A DNA stretch of 64,000 bases from Ceratothoa steindachneri (lineage: Eukaryota > Arthropoda > Malacostraca > Isopoda > Cymothoidae): NCBI GenBank assembly GCA_963969495.1, contig OZ018318.1, positions 170,028,658 through 170,092,657 on the forward strand, given 5' to 3'. The notes below the pieces were generated by a model. It had not been told where the DNA came from, ran no database searches, and saw nothing but the letters and a program-made list of their open reading frames with translations. The position numbers and the translations under genes are program-made. This document shows, piece after piece, positions 54,400 through 64,000 of this stretch (positions are counted from its first letter, which is position 1; each line of letters begins with the position of its first letter).

Positions 54400-57060
54400 G
54401 AACGGATATCCTCAGTCACTTCAAATTCTAATTGGCAGTGGAAGTTCAGAGAACTTTATAAATGAGGCTGTAGTGAAATCTATGAATCTCCCACTTCATG
54501 AACGATCGTCTGCTGTTTCGATGGCGTCTTCTTCTATCTCAGTAAATCTTAAAGGTTACTGTATTGTCAACCTTTTGATGAATGGCCGCACTTATGAGAA
54601 TGTCGAAGCTACTGCACTTCCAAACGCTTGCACTGATATTATTCTCGGTTTACCATATTTAAGGGTGCATAAAAAGCGTTAGCTTAAATTATGGGGGCAC
54701 AGAACCATCCTTAACTGTGTGTGGACTGAATAAACTAAAGATTCGCCGAATTAAACTGTTTATAAACTTATCCTCGGATTGCACTCCAATTGCTGCCAAG
54801 TTTCGCTATTACAGCTCCGAAGAGGCTGATTTTGTCGAAAATTAGGTTAATCGTCTACTTCGTGAGGGGATTATTGAACATAGTAATTCTACTTGGCACT
54901 CAAGAATGGTAGTAACATCAAACGCAAATAAAATAAAACGAATGGTGATAGACTTTTCTAGAACAATAAATAACTACACCCCTTTGAACGCTTACCCGCT
55001 ACCCAGGATTGAAGATATAGTTGCAAATATAGCAAAGAATCACTATTTGAGCATTATTGATCTATCCAATGCATATCATCAGATAGAAATATGCTCAGAG
55101 GACCGACCTTACACTGCTTTTCAGGCCGGTAACAGTCTTTATTTTTTCAGCTGCATAGCTTTGGGTATTACGAATAGGATTTCCGCTTTTCACCGCTTTA
55201 TGAATCAATTTATAACAATAACAAACTATATAACACTTATACCTATCTCGATGACATAACAGTCCGCGGAAAAACGAAAGAAGAACATGACAGCAATCTA
55301 AAGCGTTTCATGAAAGCTGCTTCTAAATACAATTTCTCCCTGAATTCTGAGAAATATAAGTTTTCTCTAACCGGCATTAGTATTATCGGTTACTAAATTT
55401 CTGACGGCACCCTGAAACCCGATGCTGAACGAATGAGACCTTTGTTAGATTTACGAGTACCAATTTGTAGAAAATCCTTTCAGCGTTATTTGAATACTAC
55501 GCTAACTGGGTTCACAACCATTCAAAGAAAGTACGACCTCTTGTAGATTGCTGCATACTTCCTTTATCTCTTCAGGTTATTCAAGCAGCCTCTGAAACTT
55601 TAAAGAATGTCAGTGCCAAATCTTCAGTGAAAGTTATTGATGAAGACTCCCTCTTTTCCATAGAAACGGATGTATCAGATAATGCAATCGGTGCCACCTT
55701 ATCACAGTGCGGACGACTAGTGGCTTTCTTCTCACGCTAATTGAACTGATCAGAGAAGAGACATCACATCGTTAAAAAAGACATTTTGGCGTAACAACTG
55801 ATCAAAGAGCTGTGTCATTCATGTTTGATACCAATGTAAAAGATAAAATCCCACTCTGATAAGATGATGCGCTGGCGTATGGAATTATTTTAATTTTCCT
55901 TCGATATTCATCATCGCCTGGGTCACGAAAATGTTGTTGCTGATACACTATCACGGTCGTATTGTAACGCCACTTCGGATATTACAAGTCTAAAATCGCT
56001 TCATGAGAGTCTCATTCATCATGAAATCCAGCTAATGCTTCATTATGTTCATGTTAAAAAACCTTCCTTACTCCATCAATAAAATCTTCCGTATTACTGC
56101 TGATTGTTAGGTATGTGCTAAAATTAAAAGCCGTTTCTTTAAACCAGAAAATACTCCTTTGATATGGGTGACTGCGCCTTTCCAACTTCTTTTAATCGAT
56201 TTTAAGGGGCTGCTTCCAGTTTCCTCTCACTCATCGCATCATCTCCTTACAATTGTTGATGAGTTTAGCCGATTCCGTTTGCGTTTCCATGCCGCGATAT
56301 GTCATCCAAAGTAGTTATTGACTGTCTTACAATTTTTTTTTCATTATTTGGCCTACCTGCATATATCTATTCAAATTGCGGCATGTCATTTATTTCCAAG
56401 GAAGTGAAACAATTTTTACTACGTCTTGGTGTAAACAGTAGCCACACCTCTCCATACAAACCACGTGTAAATAATCAATGTGACCGCTATAATGGCATTA
56501 TTTGGAATACTGTGAAGTTGGCTATTGAATCTCGAGGTTTGCCATTAAGTGCATTGCAAGATGTGTTGCCTGGTCCCTTACATGCCATACGTTCACTACT
56601 TTGTACCTCTACAAACACCACCCCGCATTGACGACTTTTTGCTTTTGATAGACGTTCAGTTAGTGGTTCGGCCCTACCTTCTTGGCTAATTGAATCTGGA
56701 GAAGTCCTCCTTAAACGGGTTTGGAATCGCAGTAAATACGAGTACGAAGCAACTGTTGACGTCGTTGATCTCATTGATGCTAACTCTACACATGCTCGTG
56801 TGAAATTCCCTGATGAGAAAGAGAGCACTGTTCTTCTGCGTACTTTAGCTCCATGTCCTAGGAATATTGCACCTAATGATTCGGAATCACGAAGTACAGG
56901 TGTCCTTTCCGATCCGGCTTCCCATTCCAGTTTCCCATCTACAACTACTAACTTTCCTCAAGCCAACAGGAAGATATTTGGAAAAGAGAAGGAAAAGTTA
57001 TCCAGATGCAAGATCATGTTCATGATGCTGATAACAGTGTGGATAGTCACGACAATCTGA
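54400..57060 (+). pseudogene. Ty3/gypsy pol: protease, reverse transcriptase, RNase H, integrase
   Basis: Usual Ty3 order. Protease near 54425: LIGSGSSENFINEAVV, where the catalytic Asp of DSGSS is Gly. Reverse transcriptase: LLREGIIEHSNSTWHSRMVV, YLSIIDLSNAYHQIEI, and YTYLDDITVRGKTKEEH near 55240 with the YLDD box intact after a frameshift. RNase H near 55650: ETDVSDNAIGATLSQCGRL. Integrase: a weak zinc-binding start near 56110, LLLIDFKGLLPVSS (first Asp), IYSNCGMSFISKEVKQFLLR (second Asp replaced by Asn) and YKPRVNNQCDRYNGIIWNTV (usual Glu altered). The C-terminal frame 56650-57060 reads LPSWLIESGEVLLKRVWNRS. Many stops make it inactive. Confidence 0.85.
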
Positions 57061-57469
57061 CAATACAGTTGCCTGGTCCTAGAAGATCTTTACGCGCTCA
57101 TAAACTTGTACGTCGTTTAGATTTGTAATCTTTTCGATTTCTAATTCACTTTGATTCCTTACTTTAACTTTCTTTACAAAATATTCTTTATTGAATATTT
57201 TGTAATTTTGAAAAGGAATGAATTCTTGTGGGGGTGGGAGGGATTATTATATGTTCTTATTCATTTATATTTGTTCATATGTATTCATGTTACTAATATT
57301 TTGTTTTGTTTCTTTTCTAGGTGTATTATGATTACAGTCGATTAAACCCTATAAAAAGGGGCAGTTTGAATATACTTTACTACTCATTTCTATCATTACC
57401 ATAAAAGCTTGTAAGGCAGCTATGCTCATCACTACTCATAACTATCATTACACGTTACACGTAAATAAT

Positions 57470-59300
57470 TGATATATTTACACACATATAAACTATAAAT
57501 AAAAGACATCTTATGCTAAAATACATAATTTAAATTATAATTTTATAGATATTCGCAACTTCATCACTTTGTATACATATACTGATTTTCTTAATTAAAT
57601 GAGTCGGATTAAGTCTATCAGGAGAACGATATTCAATATGGAGTGGATAAAAATGATCAATATCTATTTTTAATCCAACTTTATAATTTAGAAAATGAAT
57701 ATCATAATTTTTGTATATGATCATTTACTTGAATAAAAACATTTGTTAATGAATCGTTCTCTAATAAAATAATATTTTTTGCTCGGTTGAACATAAACTT
57801 TCTTCTTGGAAGTCTTGATGATTTAGTCTGGTAGCATTCCATTCTCTACACTTCCATGGTCCCTGAGAGCAATTCTGTCATAACTTTTGACAGTACTCCT
57901 CCTCATGTCTAGCAACAATGAAATTTATCTAACGAATTTTTTTTATATATACTCAACTTCGGTGATGATAGGGTAGGTTTTCGACATTCATCGAGTCTAT
58001 CGTTGAATGCAAGATAACAAGCATCAATCACATTTTGCACACACTTCAACTATCGAAAACTTCGATGAAATTCGCCTTAAGTTATAGAAAAATATTTACT
58101 TCAAATATGTTGCACAATGCGTTTTTAAATCGTTTAAGAATGGACTCTTCGTCTCTCTTACAGTGAATACCGAAATGTATACTGGGAAATAGCCTGTCAT
58201 AGTTTGGTGTCTACGCAATTAAGTTATCTTGACCGTAGTCCTTCACCAGCCAATCTAAATGGAGAAATTTTTCTGTTTAAACCTATGTAATGCCCAAAAT
58301 AATTGTCAAAAATGACCCCCTCCAAGAAACAGTATATCGTTATTACGAAAGCTTCCAAGTTATTTTCAAAGATAACTAATATAGCTGTCTATTGTTCTCG
58401 TAATCTTCAAAGAGCTGAATATATTGTTGTTGTTTTTATTCCTGGTGTATAATCTGCTTCGCCTGTAACCGAAACATAGTTTCTTACGTGTGAGTATTCT
58501 AGTGAATCTGGGCAGACACTGATACAGAAAGTCTGTTATGGGTATGGATACTTCGCCATTTTCTGAATATTAATGTATTCTTTCATTTTAATATACAGGT
58601 GGAGTTACTACCATCACTACTTACAAGAATTTATTTGGTCTGCATAGTTGCCATTGTCATCAATGTAATTGATCAATAATTCAATCACTTTCTTAGTTTT
58701 TGTCGTGGTAGATAAAAGTACAACGTGTGTTTATACAAACCAGTGATTTTGAAGCAGGAGAAATTGGTATGTGAGTAATCGTTTCAAACTCTTTAGAGCG
58801 TTGCGGTTTCTTTATGATAGATTTATGGAAGTTAGAAGATATTAATTTTACTAATACTTCAGCACAAAAAAGTGGGCGGTAGCCTTTTATACATTCTATC
58901 TAAATCGTTAGTAGGTCGATGATGTTAGACTTTAAAAATTTTTTTTACCATCGATGGTTATTACCCAATCATTATCCCAACTGAGTAGTTGTGTATTTTT
59001 TATTGTCTGATAATCTAATTTACCTCTTTCGCGTTCATTAGCCTCCAAAGTTGCCAGAACTCCATTTTTATTCTAGTTTATTTGATCAATGTCATTCTCA
59101 TCATCTTTAACGGCAGTGGGATGAACAACATTATCGTACTGTTTCGAATTAGTTTTTTCAAAGTCATCTGAGAGAGTATCACACATCTACCTGGTGAGAT
59201 GAGTGGATTATTTAATATTGTCGTGATTTACGGCCGAGTACGTATGTACGTTTGTTACATATAAGAGTAAATGCGTTCCACTTTTCTCTAAGATTGCTTT
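57470..59300 (-). other. Decayed protein-like sequence, family unknown
   Basis: On the minus strand several frame-shifted stretches look like coding remains: VGLKIDIDHFYPLHIEYRSP (57724-57530), EVSIPITDFLYQCLPRFTRI (near 58555-58490), FPVYISVFTVRETKSPFLND (near 58200-58130), and CDTLSDDFEKTNSKQYDNVV with ANERERGKLDYQTIKNTQLL (59190-59000). No conserved motif that I can name is present. It could be an old mobile element or virus-like insertion. Confidence 0.25.
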
Positions 59301-59311
59301 ACTTAATTTGA

Positions 59312-60550
59312 TTATTTTACCAGGGTGTGAGGGAATTCCACGTAGAATTTCTTTTCCAGCATGGAAGTTCCATGTGCTGGAGAAGGTTCTGTTAGGCTTA
59401 AATTGGTAAGCTTAACCCCCACCACCCTTCCATAAGCGGTAGTCTTGAACCGAGTCCACCAGGGTCCACCTTTACACGGGTTAGAATCGCCTCGGTAAGA
59501 AGATTCGAGGCCATTCGAGAGTAGAGCTGTTTCCCACTCACCCCCCGCGGGGAGAGCCTCAGACATATATAGTACCCGTTTCCCATGAGGCAGACACAGA
59601 GTTGAGAAGTCTCGCCCGGACCCAAGAAGATTCCCCTAGTTCCAAGTCAGGTGCTAACAACAAAGCAAAGTGACGGCTGAACTATTTGTGTATTGGAATT
59701 AGCCCCAGCCAGTGAAGTAATTCCATTTAACGATCGCTACCGAGCGATTTTCCCGGCTTCACTCATCAGCTTCTGTCGAAGCCATCCTCGTTCGCCCCTC
59801 GTTTTCGGGTGGCAGAAATACACTCCCCTGGGCCGGACGTTACCGCCCCCCCCCCCTTTTTGGAGAACCGTCATCACTTTAAGTTCCCGCTCAGAAGCTC
59901 TGAGCGCCTTCGCCTCATTGTAGAAGACATCCGTGAAGCCTTACCCCGACGTCTCACCCGGAATCCTCCGTAAGCCAACCCCTCTTTCCCTTCAGTAACC
60001 CATTTGAGTTAATTCTCCCCCGTTTTGAATAGCCTCCTCCTGTAATACATTAAATTTTAACTTCATAGTCTGATGCATAACTACAATTCCACCCTCGTTT
60101 ACCGATGTAATTTTGCCCATTAATTATCTGATGTAATTTTGCTCATCAATTCTCTCATTTTTATGAAAATAAAATTATAGTTTTGTACATGCCTCTTCAA
60201 ATAACCTTGAGCTTTGCCATTGCCCATATCTTACCTGACCTCGTTGCACTCTTATCTTGCTATTCCGACCGTCTAAACTCGTGGTGTTCCGTTCCTTTGT
60301 CGGTTCGCCTTCAAGTTATTGGTCCCTCCCCCATAGATATAATATGGTATTGATGTAATATAATGTCATATTACGACACATTGAGGATTCGTGTTATGAT
60401 ATAACTATTGCCATTTGCAGTGTTCGAGGATCTAATTAAACAACTCAGACAAAAATATGCTTTTAATTACATAAACGAATAAAATATTAAATCTTTAAAT
60501 ATACTTTCGTATGGAATGGGAAATAACAAAAAAATGAATAAGTTTTGGAT
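59312..60550. other. No supported gene
   Basis: A GC-richer patch (59330-59990) with short frames on both strands and a C-run (59849-59858), then AT-rich sequence. Nothing recognised. Confidence 0.4.
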
Positions 60551-60558
60551 TCGTTTAC

Positions 60559-60893
60559 CTGTAACTCAGAGGGAGTCGATAGTTGGGTGACCTTGAAAAT
60601 GAGTCTACTCGCTTTGGTGATTTGAGGCAAGTTGGACTGGGTAGGAGTAGGCGCGTGGCGAGGCTTCTCTCGGGGAGGTGGGGGCGCGTGGCGAGGTTTC
60701 TTGACTTGAAGATGTAAGTGAGGGGATCTTGTATGAACGAAAGTTATTCCGATCCCTGTGTTACAAATTCGAGCTTCTCGATGATGAGACAACCAAGAGG
60801 TGGATCTTTTCTCAAATGGGAATTCACGTTGGTATTCTTCAATGGTGAGGAGTATCTCTGTTTTATTCCAAACACTGAGATAAACGATTTTCT
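60559..60893 (-). CDS. Host exon with clean splice borders
   Basis: A 335-bp exon (2 + 111 codons). The acceptor is ACCATTTTCGTCCAG with a stop codon just upstream in frame, and the donor is CAG|GTAAAC with stops soon after, so the open frame fits the splice borders closely. The peptide reads KIVYLSVWNKTEILLTIEEY, then QREFPFEKRSTSWLSHHREA and ICNTGIGITFVHTRSPHLHL, and a basic Pro-rich duplication (KKPRHAPPPPRE, KPRHAPTPTQ) before ASRLIFKVTQLSTPSELQ. One sequon (NKT) is present. No family is recognised. It begins in phase 2 and ends in phase 0; neighbours were not found. Confidence 0.5.
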
Positions 60894-60909
60894 CTGGACG
60901 AAAATGGTA

Positions 60910-61900
60910 TTAGAGTTGGTCTCGATACCACTGGTTTGCTCTTCTAAGCGGCCAAAGGAATGGCCTTGGGAGGGAAAGTCCCGCTCGGTTCCACTTGTCT
61001 TCTTGATTCCCTGTTTGACTCAGGGACTCGTCTTCTTCTCTCGAGTGCTAAGTGGATCTCCCTTAAATTTCTCAAGATCGAACTATATATACATCGATTA
61101 TCCCCCGGGGGGAGACGAGGGAGTTTAGGAGGGGCGAACCCTCACTAACCTACAGTTAAGCCTCTCTCCTAGGGCATAAATTTCCAACGCGGTGACACTT
61201 CACCTCTTCTTGTTTACACTCGAGGAAGGTGGGATTTCGTTTATTTGGTGAAAATAGACATGAACAATCGGAGGGGACAGTGAGCCTGTTCATAGATTTT
61301 CTGCCGACGAAGGCATGATTTTCATTCTAAATGCCCTCACACCTTCCTATGTTTATATTAACGGACTATGAAATCTGCTGTCCGAAATCCTTATTTGCGA
61401 GCGACTTCACATCTTGGGCAGCGAGGAAATGAGGGGGGGGGGGTAAAGTCTTGGCCCATGTGGAGCGTAACGGTTGACGCTGTATAAACAAACTAGCGTC
61501 TGCTTGTCCTCGTGATATTCATTCCGCCCACATTTTCTCTCTCCTAAACAGGTAATGAGGGGGGAGGGGGGGAATTAAAGTGCAAAAAAATAAACGACAA
61601 CAACAAAAAAAGACATTCCAAGCCCGACTGTTATAGTGAAGCTACAGTGGTCAACCATCATACTAAAATAAGACTTAATGAAATTGTACGCACACGCACG
61701 CACGTACATAGACAGGTTAAAGGCGGACTTTAACCTTGCCTCATAAGGCCAAGCAGTCTGGAGCACACAACCCAATTTATACTAAAAAAAAAATCAATTA
61801 CAAAAAGGAAAAGAAAAAGAAACTGATTCTTAATCTGCACTTAGTCAGTTAATCGTTACACCAACTAAACACTTAGCACATTAATACATAAAAAAAAAAT
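60910..61900. other. No supported gene
   Basis: Plus-strand frames at 60718-61128 mostly lie opposite the minus-strand exon. A G-run lies at 61433-61443. Sequence at 61560-61900 should hold the 3' LTR of the minus-strand gypsy element, but I could not define its ends without a second copy. Confidence 0.4.
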
Positions 61901-61925
61901 GGTCTTGAGACTAACGGGTGTTTAA

Positions 61926-64000
61926 TTAGCCCTCTGTGGGGTTTCGGCTCAAGTTATCGGCTATACAATTATCGGAGCCTTTTATATAGCTTATAGTAAA
62001 TTGGTACTCCATCAACAATAGACTCCATCGCATGAGTCTGCCGTTCTGGCTTTTGCTGTTACGCAAATATGACAGAGGCCGGTGATCGGATTCCACGTTA
62101 AACTCATGACCTATTAAATATAACTTGAATTTCCTTATGCCCCAAATTACGGCTAGCGCTTCCTGTTCTATTACTGCATAAGCTCTTTCCCGAATCGATA
62201 GTTTTCAGCCCGCATAAGTTATGGGAAAAGGGGTACCATCGTCTTCATATTGCACCAGGACACAAACGATTCCTTCACCACAGGAATCGGTGCGGATCCC
62301 AAACTTCTTTGGGAGGTTAGGTAGTCAAGGAATGGGTGCTGAACTTAATTTTTCCTTCAACAAGTTAGGATTCCATCTAACGGGGTCGGGGGAATTTTTC
62401 TTTAAGAGATCATTAATGGGGGCGGCTATTACGGCAAATTGGAGGGGGGGGGGGCAGCTCTTCTGTAGAACGACGCAGCACCCAAGAAAGAACGCAACTG
62501 CTTCTTTGTCCGTGGTAGAGACACCTTAGCAATAGCCTCGACCTTTTCCTGTTGAGGGGTTAACTGATTTTCACCTATTTCGAATCCCAGATACGAGATT
62601 GACTAATAGGCGAAGTGGTATTTAGAGGGCCCGACGGTTAATCCGTGGTCGCAGAGACGATCTAACAAAGCTCGGATTGAGTGTATGTGTCACTCCCTTG
62701 TACGTGCAGCCACGTGCACATTGTGGAAATAGAACGACACGTCGCTTAAACCATCCACAATTCGACGCATCATCCGATTATAGTTGCTCCCCGCCGTGAC
62801 CAAACCAAATGGCAATTGGGTAAATTGCATCAAGCATTTATCCGTTGCAAATGCGGTTAGCCTCTAGGACGCATCGGCTAACGGTATTTGGTGATAGGCC
62901 TTGCGCAAATCCATTTTGGAGATGTATTTGGCGTCTTCAAACAGGTGTAGGCTTTGATCAATTAGCGGAATAATCTCGGCGTCAAAAACGGTAACCGAGT
63001 TAAGTTTCCTAAAATCTACACACATTTGATGAGTATGGTCAGGTTTTCGGACCATCACTATCGGTGAGCAATAATCGGATGACGAAGGCTCGATAATCCC
63101 CAACTGTAGCAGATTCTTCACTTCTGCGTAAAAGGCGGATCGAAAATGAATTGGGAGGGGATAAGGTTTAGATCTAATGGTTTCTTGTGTCTTCAATTTG
63201 ATCTCATGAACAAACTGTTTGGAGCACCCTGGTTTCTTGGAAATTACATCGGATAATTCCTTCAATAGGAAGGACAATTATGAATTTCTGAGCGGGTCAA
63301 GTTGGGGGTTCACATCTAACTCTGTGGACGGCTCGTCCTGGGGAAACGATAATGAAGGTAGAGGATATTCGTTATCCTACTCTACTCATACCATGTTTAC
63401 CACCTGAAAAGTTTCACATGGGTATAAAGCTTCCATGGTTCCCTCTTCATTCAGAGTCACAATATTATTAATACACGCTCGGCGTTGATACTTCTTGAGC
63501 ATGTTTATGTGATAAATTTTATGGCCTGAGGGAGTTTCAATCAAGTAATCAACGGGGCCACGAGCTTCTATGACCGGGAAGGGACCCTTCCATTTGGAGA
63601 GCAACTTATTTGTATCTGTAGGCAATAATAACAACACTTCGTCGCCAGGCTTTAATTTTCGAAGATTTGCTTTTAAGTCGAAATAAGTTCGGTATTTTTC
63701 TAGGTTGTACTCCGCGTTTGAGCGGGCCAACTCTGCAAATTTCTCCAAGCGTTCGCGCAGCTCGATCACATAGGCGTAGGAGGGTTTAACTTCTTCATCT
63801 AATTGGGGATTAGTGAAGAGCTCCTTAAGGATGCTCATAGGTCCCCAGACGTTACGTCCGTACAACAATTCGAATGAAGCAAAACCCAGAGTTCGGTGAG
63901 GAACCTCTCGACACGCGAAGAGGGCAACTGGTAGGTACCGATGCCATTCTCCAGGCTGAGACTGACAGAGCTTTTTTAACACTGCCTTTAGGTTACCATT
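61926..64000 (-). pseudogene. Ty3/gypsy pol with integrase before reverse transcriptase (Gmr1-like)
   Basis: Minus-strand pol that enters from beyond base 64000. The integrase C-terminal half (63982-63389) reads GEWHRYLPVALFACREVPHR, ASFELLYGRNVWGP and KWKGPFPVIEARGPVDYLIE (GPF module), then HINMLKKYQRR. The same frame continues through a linker with three stops (PSLSFPQDEPSTELDVNP) straight into reverse transcriptase: LSDVISKKPGCSKQFVHEIK, SSDYCSPIVMVRKPDHTHQM, CVDFRKLNSV, YISKMDLRKAYHQIPL, LPFGLVTAGSNYNRMMRRIV. The catalytic box reads YFHNV, so both Asps are lost. RNase H follows (GIRTDSCGEGIVCVLVQYED, FNVESDHRPLSYLRNSKSQN) and ends DNCIADNLSRNPTEG at a stop at 61926-61928. No integrase follows RNase H. 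Confidence 0.85.

Larger units (their letters stand above)
52447..57465 (+). mobile_element. Ty3/gypsy LTR retrotransposon, decayed
   Basis: Two direct repeats flank gag-pol remains: 5' LTR 52447-52636 resuming at 53501-53530, and 3' LTR about 57257-57465. Shared LTR words include TTCATTTATATTTGTTCATA, TTTTGTTTTGTTTCTTTTCT, CCCTATAAAA (a TATA box) and AAGGCAGCTATGCTCA. A G-rich polypurine tract (57229-57245) precedes the 3' LTR. The 5' LTR is split by the hAT element at 52637-53500. A primer-binding site is not obvious. The two LTRs differ at many positions, so the insertion is old. Confidence 0.85.

Overview
The window is eukaryotic, from an invertebrate animal and most likely an arthropod or crustacean. 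It has spliced exons with GT/AG borders, long (AT)n, (CT)n and (GTCT)n microsatellites, and a dense set of decayed animal transposons: Tc1/mariner, hAT-like, CR1-like LINE, Ty3/gypsy, Penelope-like, and two transposase-like families I know mainly from arthropod genomes. The crustacean guess is inference from the transposon families, not proof. There is no bacterial gene content, and I found no tRNA, rRNA or CRISPR.

Host coding content is small. The best candidate is a minus-strand gene with three phase-0 coding exons. Exon A (35097-35684) encodes the N-terminus of a type II-like membrane protein with a Ser/Thr/Asn-rich, glycosylation-rich ectodomain. Exon B is 8829-8930. Exon C (7474-7617) is a second membrane segment followed by a run of arginines. 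If they belong together, the intron between A and B is about 26 kb and filled with transposons. Another minus-strand exon (60559-60893) has clean splice borders. Two weak plus-strand exons lie at 10323-10474 and 10561-10701.

Layout: 0-6.5 kb holds decayed Tc1 copies in both orientations, a LINE fragment and a hAT-like element. 7.4-10.7 kb holds the host exons. 11-12.8 kb holds an interspersed repeat split by a degenerate TAGCM pentanucleotide array. 13.3-15.9 kb holds direct repeats and an intact mariner-family transposon inserted in a 178-bp tandem repeat. 16.6-23.7 kb holds a decayed maT-like transposase, RT scraps and a decayed transposase-like gene. 23.9-29.2 kb holds two CR1-like LINE copies head to tail. 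32-33.7 kb holds two decayed mariners. 36.6-40.0 kb holds a 3.2-kb DNA transposon with terminal inverted repeats. 40.3-46.3 kb is a mosaic of LINE, Tc1, LTR-type and Penelope-like fragments. 50.0-51.1 kb holds a Tc1 copy with a 450-bp tandem duplication. 52.4-57.5 kb holds a Ty3/gypsy element whose 5' LTR carries a hAT insertion. 61.9-64.0 kb holds a second Ty3/gypsy element, on the minus strand, with integrase encoded before reverse transcriptase (Gmr1-like order); it runs off the right edge.

Only one mobile-element gene looks able to make a full protein: the transposase at 14596-15660. Nearly everything else is broken by stops, frameshifts or lost catalytic residues. All family names come from motifs read by eye; no database search was possible.
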